Assembly: GCA_900556485.1 (NCBI GenBank) | Contig: USOX01000026.1 | Span: 1 to 23,200, forward strand | Source of the DNA: an uncultured Dysgonomonas sp. | Lineage (GTDB): Bacteria > Bacteroidota > Bacteroidia > Bacteroidales > Dysgonomonadaceae | DNA: 23,200 nucleotides | Direction: 5' to 3' | Shown here: positions 22,179 to 23,200 of the stretch, piece after piece | How the letters are laid out: each line of letters begins with the position of its first letter | How positions within the stretch are numbered: the first letter of the stretch is position 1 | Notes under the pieces: model-generated | What the model saw: only the letters and a program-made list of their open reading frames with translations | Database searches by the model: none | What the model was told of the DNA's origin: nothing | Program-made: the position numbers and the translations under genes

Positions 22179-22495
22179 AAGGAATACTTCTGGATGGCAA
22201 TGATGACTTGCTGATAAATGTAAAACGGGATACAACCGGAAAAATAACAAGCGGTCTTGTGGTTGGTGAACGAATGGTGCAAGATGCTTATATAACCCTT
22301 TCAATAAATCAAGGCGAACTAAAAGAAGATCCTATCGCCGGTGCAAACCTTTTGACAATGATACGTGGCAAAGAGAATAAAGAAAAAATGCGGAAAACAA
22401 TAGAAATAGCACTCCAACGGGTAGGCATCCGCTTTGATGATATAAAAGATCAATTGGAAATGAGGGTAAATAAACAAGTAATTGATAACCAATGA
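22175..22495 (+). CDS. Baseplate wedge-type protein (Mu gp46 / gp25-like)
   Basis: 106 aa. The start MKGILLDGNDDLLINVKRD and the DAYITLSINQGELKEDPIAGANLLTM region (about residues 38-63) resemble gp46/W/gp25-type wedge proteins, where ENP..G marks the turn before the helix. The C-terminal half is helical and basic. Both ends overlap neighbours by ATGA. It should hold the wedge to the central hub. The next Mu-type gene, gp47/J, is not seen before the lysis genes. Confidence 0.6.
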   Translation: MKGILLDGNDDLLINVKRDTTGKITSGLVVGERMVQDAYITLSINQGELKEDPIAGANLLTMIRGKENKEKMRKTIEIALQRVGIRFDDIKDQLEMRVNKQVIDNQ

Positions 22496-22725
22496 AAGAA
22501 AAATTAAAGTTTCAATTAATAGTATCTGCTATTCTCATCATCGTTGGTTGTGGATTGTTGATTGCCGGGTTTTGTGTGGTACCTGTAGGTCAAATCCATA
22601 ATTCTGTATTAGTCGCTTTTGGTGAGATACTCACTTTTGTGGGTGCAATAATGGGGATGAATTATTCATTTAAAAGTAAAATTTCAAATAATCAAACAAA
22701 TAAAGACAATGAGACAGATAAATAA
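22492..22725 (+). CDS. Putative holin
   Basis: 77 aa with two predicted membrane helices (about residues 8-27, FQLIVSAILIIVGCGLLIAG, and 37-56, HNSVLVAFGEILTFVGAIMG) and a charged, Asn/Lys-rich C-terminal tail, the class II holin layout. It lies directly before an amidase gene and overlaps it by 17 bases, the usual holin-endolysin pair. The holin would open the inner membrane at the end of the lytic cycle. Assigned by topology and context; no specific family recognised. Confidence 0.7.
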   Translation: MKEKLKFQLIVSAILIIVGCGLLIAGFCVVPVGQIHNSVLVAFGEILTFVGAIMGMNYSFKSKISNNQTNKDNETDK

Positions 22726-23119
22726 AATAATCCTCCATTGCTCCGCTACAAAAGAGGGGCAGCATTTTACAGCCGATGATATCGACAAATGGCACCGTGC
22801 ACGAGGCTTTGCAAAAATAGGCTATCACTTTGTGATCTTATTGGATGGTACGGTTCAGATCGGACGCCCACTTGACGAAATAGGAGCACATGTGCAAGGT
22901 TTTAACAAAGATTCTATAGGTATATGTACCATTGGCGGACTGGATATAAACAATAATCCCAAAGATACACGCACACCAGAGCAAAAAATTGCTTTAAAAG
23001 CATTGGTTGCCGGGTTAAGTGCTGCTTATCCAAAAGCTACTATTCATGGACATAATGAGTTTGCAAATAAAGCTTGTCCGAGTTACGATGTACAAAAAGA
23101 GTTTAACAACAAAAAGTGA
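22709..23119 (+). CDS. N-acetylmuramoyl-L-alanine amidase (endolysin, Amidase_2)
   Basis: 136 aa, close to the length of T7 lysozyme. The zinc site is complete by comparison: His10 in IILHCSAT, His115 and Cys123 in HGHNEFANKACPSYDV, with Tyr39 in GYHFVI and Lys121 as catalytic helpers. GAHVQGFNKDSIGIC (about residues 59-73) is also typical. It cleaves the amide bond between N-acetylmuramic acid and L-alanine in peptidoglycan. No signal peptide, so export depends on the holin-like protein encoded just upstream. Confidence 0.93.
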   Translation: MRQINKIILHCSATKEGQHFTADDIDKWHRARGFAKIGYHFVILLDGTVQIGRPLDEIGAHVQGFNKDSIGICTIGGLDINNNPKDTRTPEQKIALKALVAGLSAAYPKATIHGHNEFANKACPSYDVQKEFNNKK

Positions 23120-23124
23120 ATCCT

Positions 23125-23200
23125 ATGTTTAAAATAACTACAGACGAAAAGTATATCTACTTTGATAAAGATAATAGCAGACGCCGTTTTCAGCGCGGTT
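23125..23200 (+). CDS. Start of a gene running off the window
   Basis: ATG 23125 (or GTG 23116, overlapping the amidase stop) opens a frame of at least 25 codons, MFKITTDEKYIYFDKDNS followed by a basic RRRFQRG, that is still open at the last base. It is too short to assign. A Mu-type order would predict further lysis or tail genes here. Confidence 0.5.
   Translation, partial: MFKITTDEKYIYFDKDNSRRRFQRG

Noticed and set aside
1..23200. CRISPR arrays, tRNA or rRNA genes, diversity-generating retroelement
   Set aside because: No spaced repeats, cloverleaf-like genes, reverse transcriptase or template/variable repeat pair were seen in the window.

Overview
The window is most of a Mu-like, contractile-tailed temperate phage or prophage of a Bacteroidetes host, most likely of the order Bacteroidales. 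The host call rests on four things: AT-rich DNA with few Shine-Dalgarno sites, promoters of the form TTTG-N19/20-TAnnTTTG, a DUF4494-type protein, and a HAD protein resembling Bacteroides homologues. The Mu-like call rests on a Gam DNA-end protector, a GemA-like protein, a DUF935-type portal fused to a MuF head protein, a gp36/DUF1320-type connector, a gpG-type virion morphogenesis protein, a ClpP-type head protease with attached scaffold, a DUF2586-type tail sheath and Mu gp44/45/46-like baseplate proteins. No transposase, repressor or phage end is in the window; they would lie upstream.

Layout. (1) 1-4831, plus strand, early/middle genes: a possible IS21-type end, a RecA-fold ATPase, GemA-like protein, a stand-alone double-stranded RNA-binding domain protein, Gam, DUF4494, several small or zinc-binding proteins, a HAD phosphatase and a small HTH-like protein that could be a late regulator. 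(2) 4840-6855, plus strand: an accessory (moron) cassette of a lipoprotein, a secreted staphylococcal-type nuclease and a membrane protein, with its own promoters and terminators. (3) 13065 back to 6798, minus strand, head/packaging operon: small terminase, large terminase, gp36-like connector, the 849-aa portal-MuF-nuclease fusion, gpG and a gp37-like protein. (4) 13066-13228, a divergent control region. (5) 13229-23200, plus strand, head/tail operon: protease/scaffold, major capsid, sheath, tube, tail chaperone with a frameshifted second ORF, tape measure, baseplate proteins, holin, amidase, and the start of one more gene.

Most notable are: the triple fusion portal-MuF-toxin-like nuclease; an in-frame A-AAA-AAG slippery site inside an A10 run at the portal/MuF junction, where both alternative frames stop almost at once, suggesting programmed synthesis of a portal-only product; a start-codon-less ORF at 17861-18127 that can only be read by a -1 shift from the tail chaperone; and the phage-encoded dsRBD protein next to gam. 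No tRNA, rRNA or CRISPR array was seen, and no stretch longer than about 165 bases lacks a gene.
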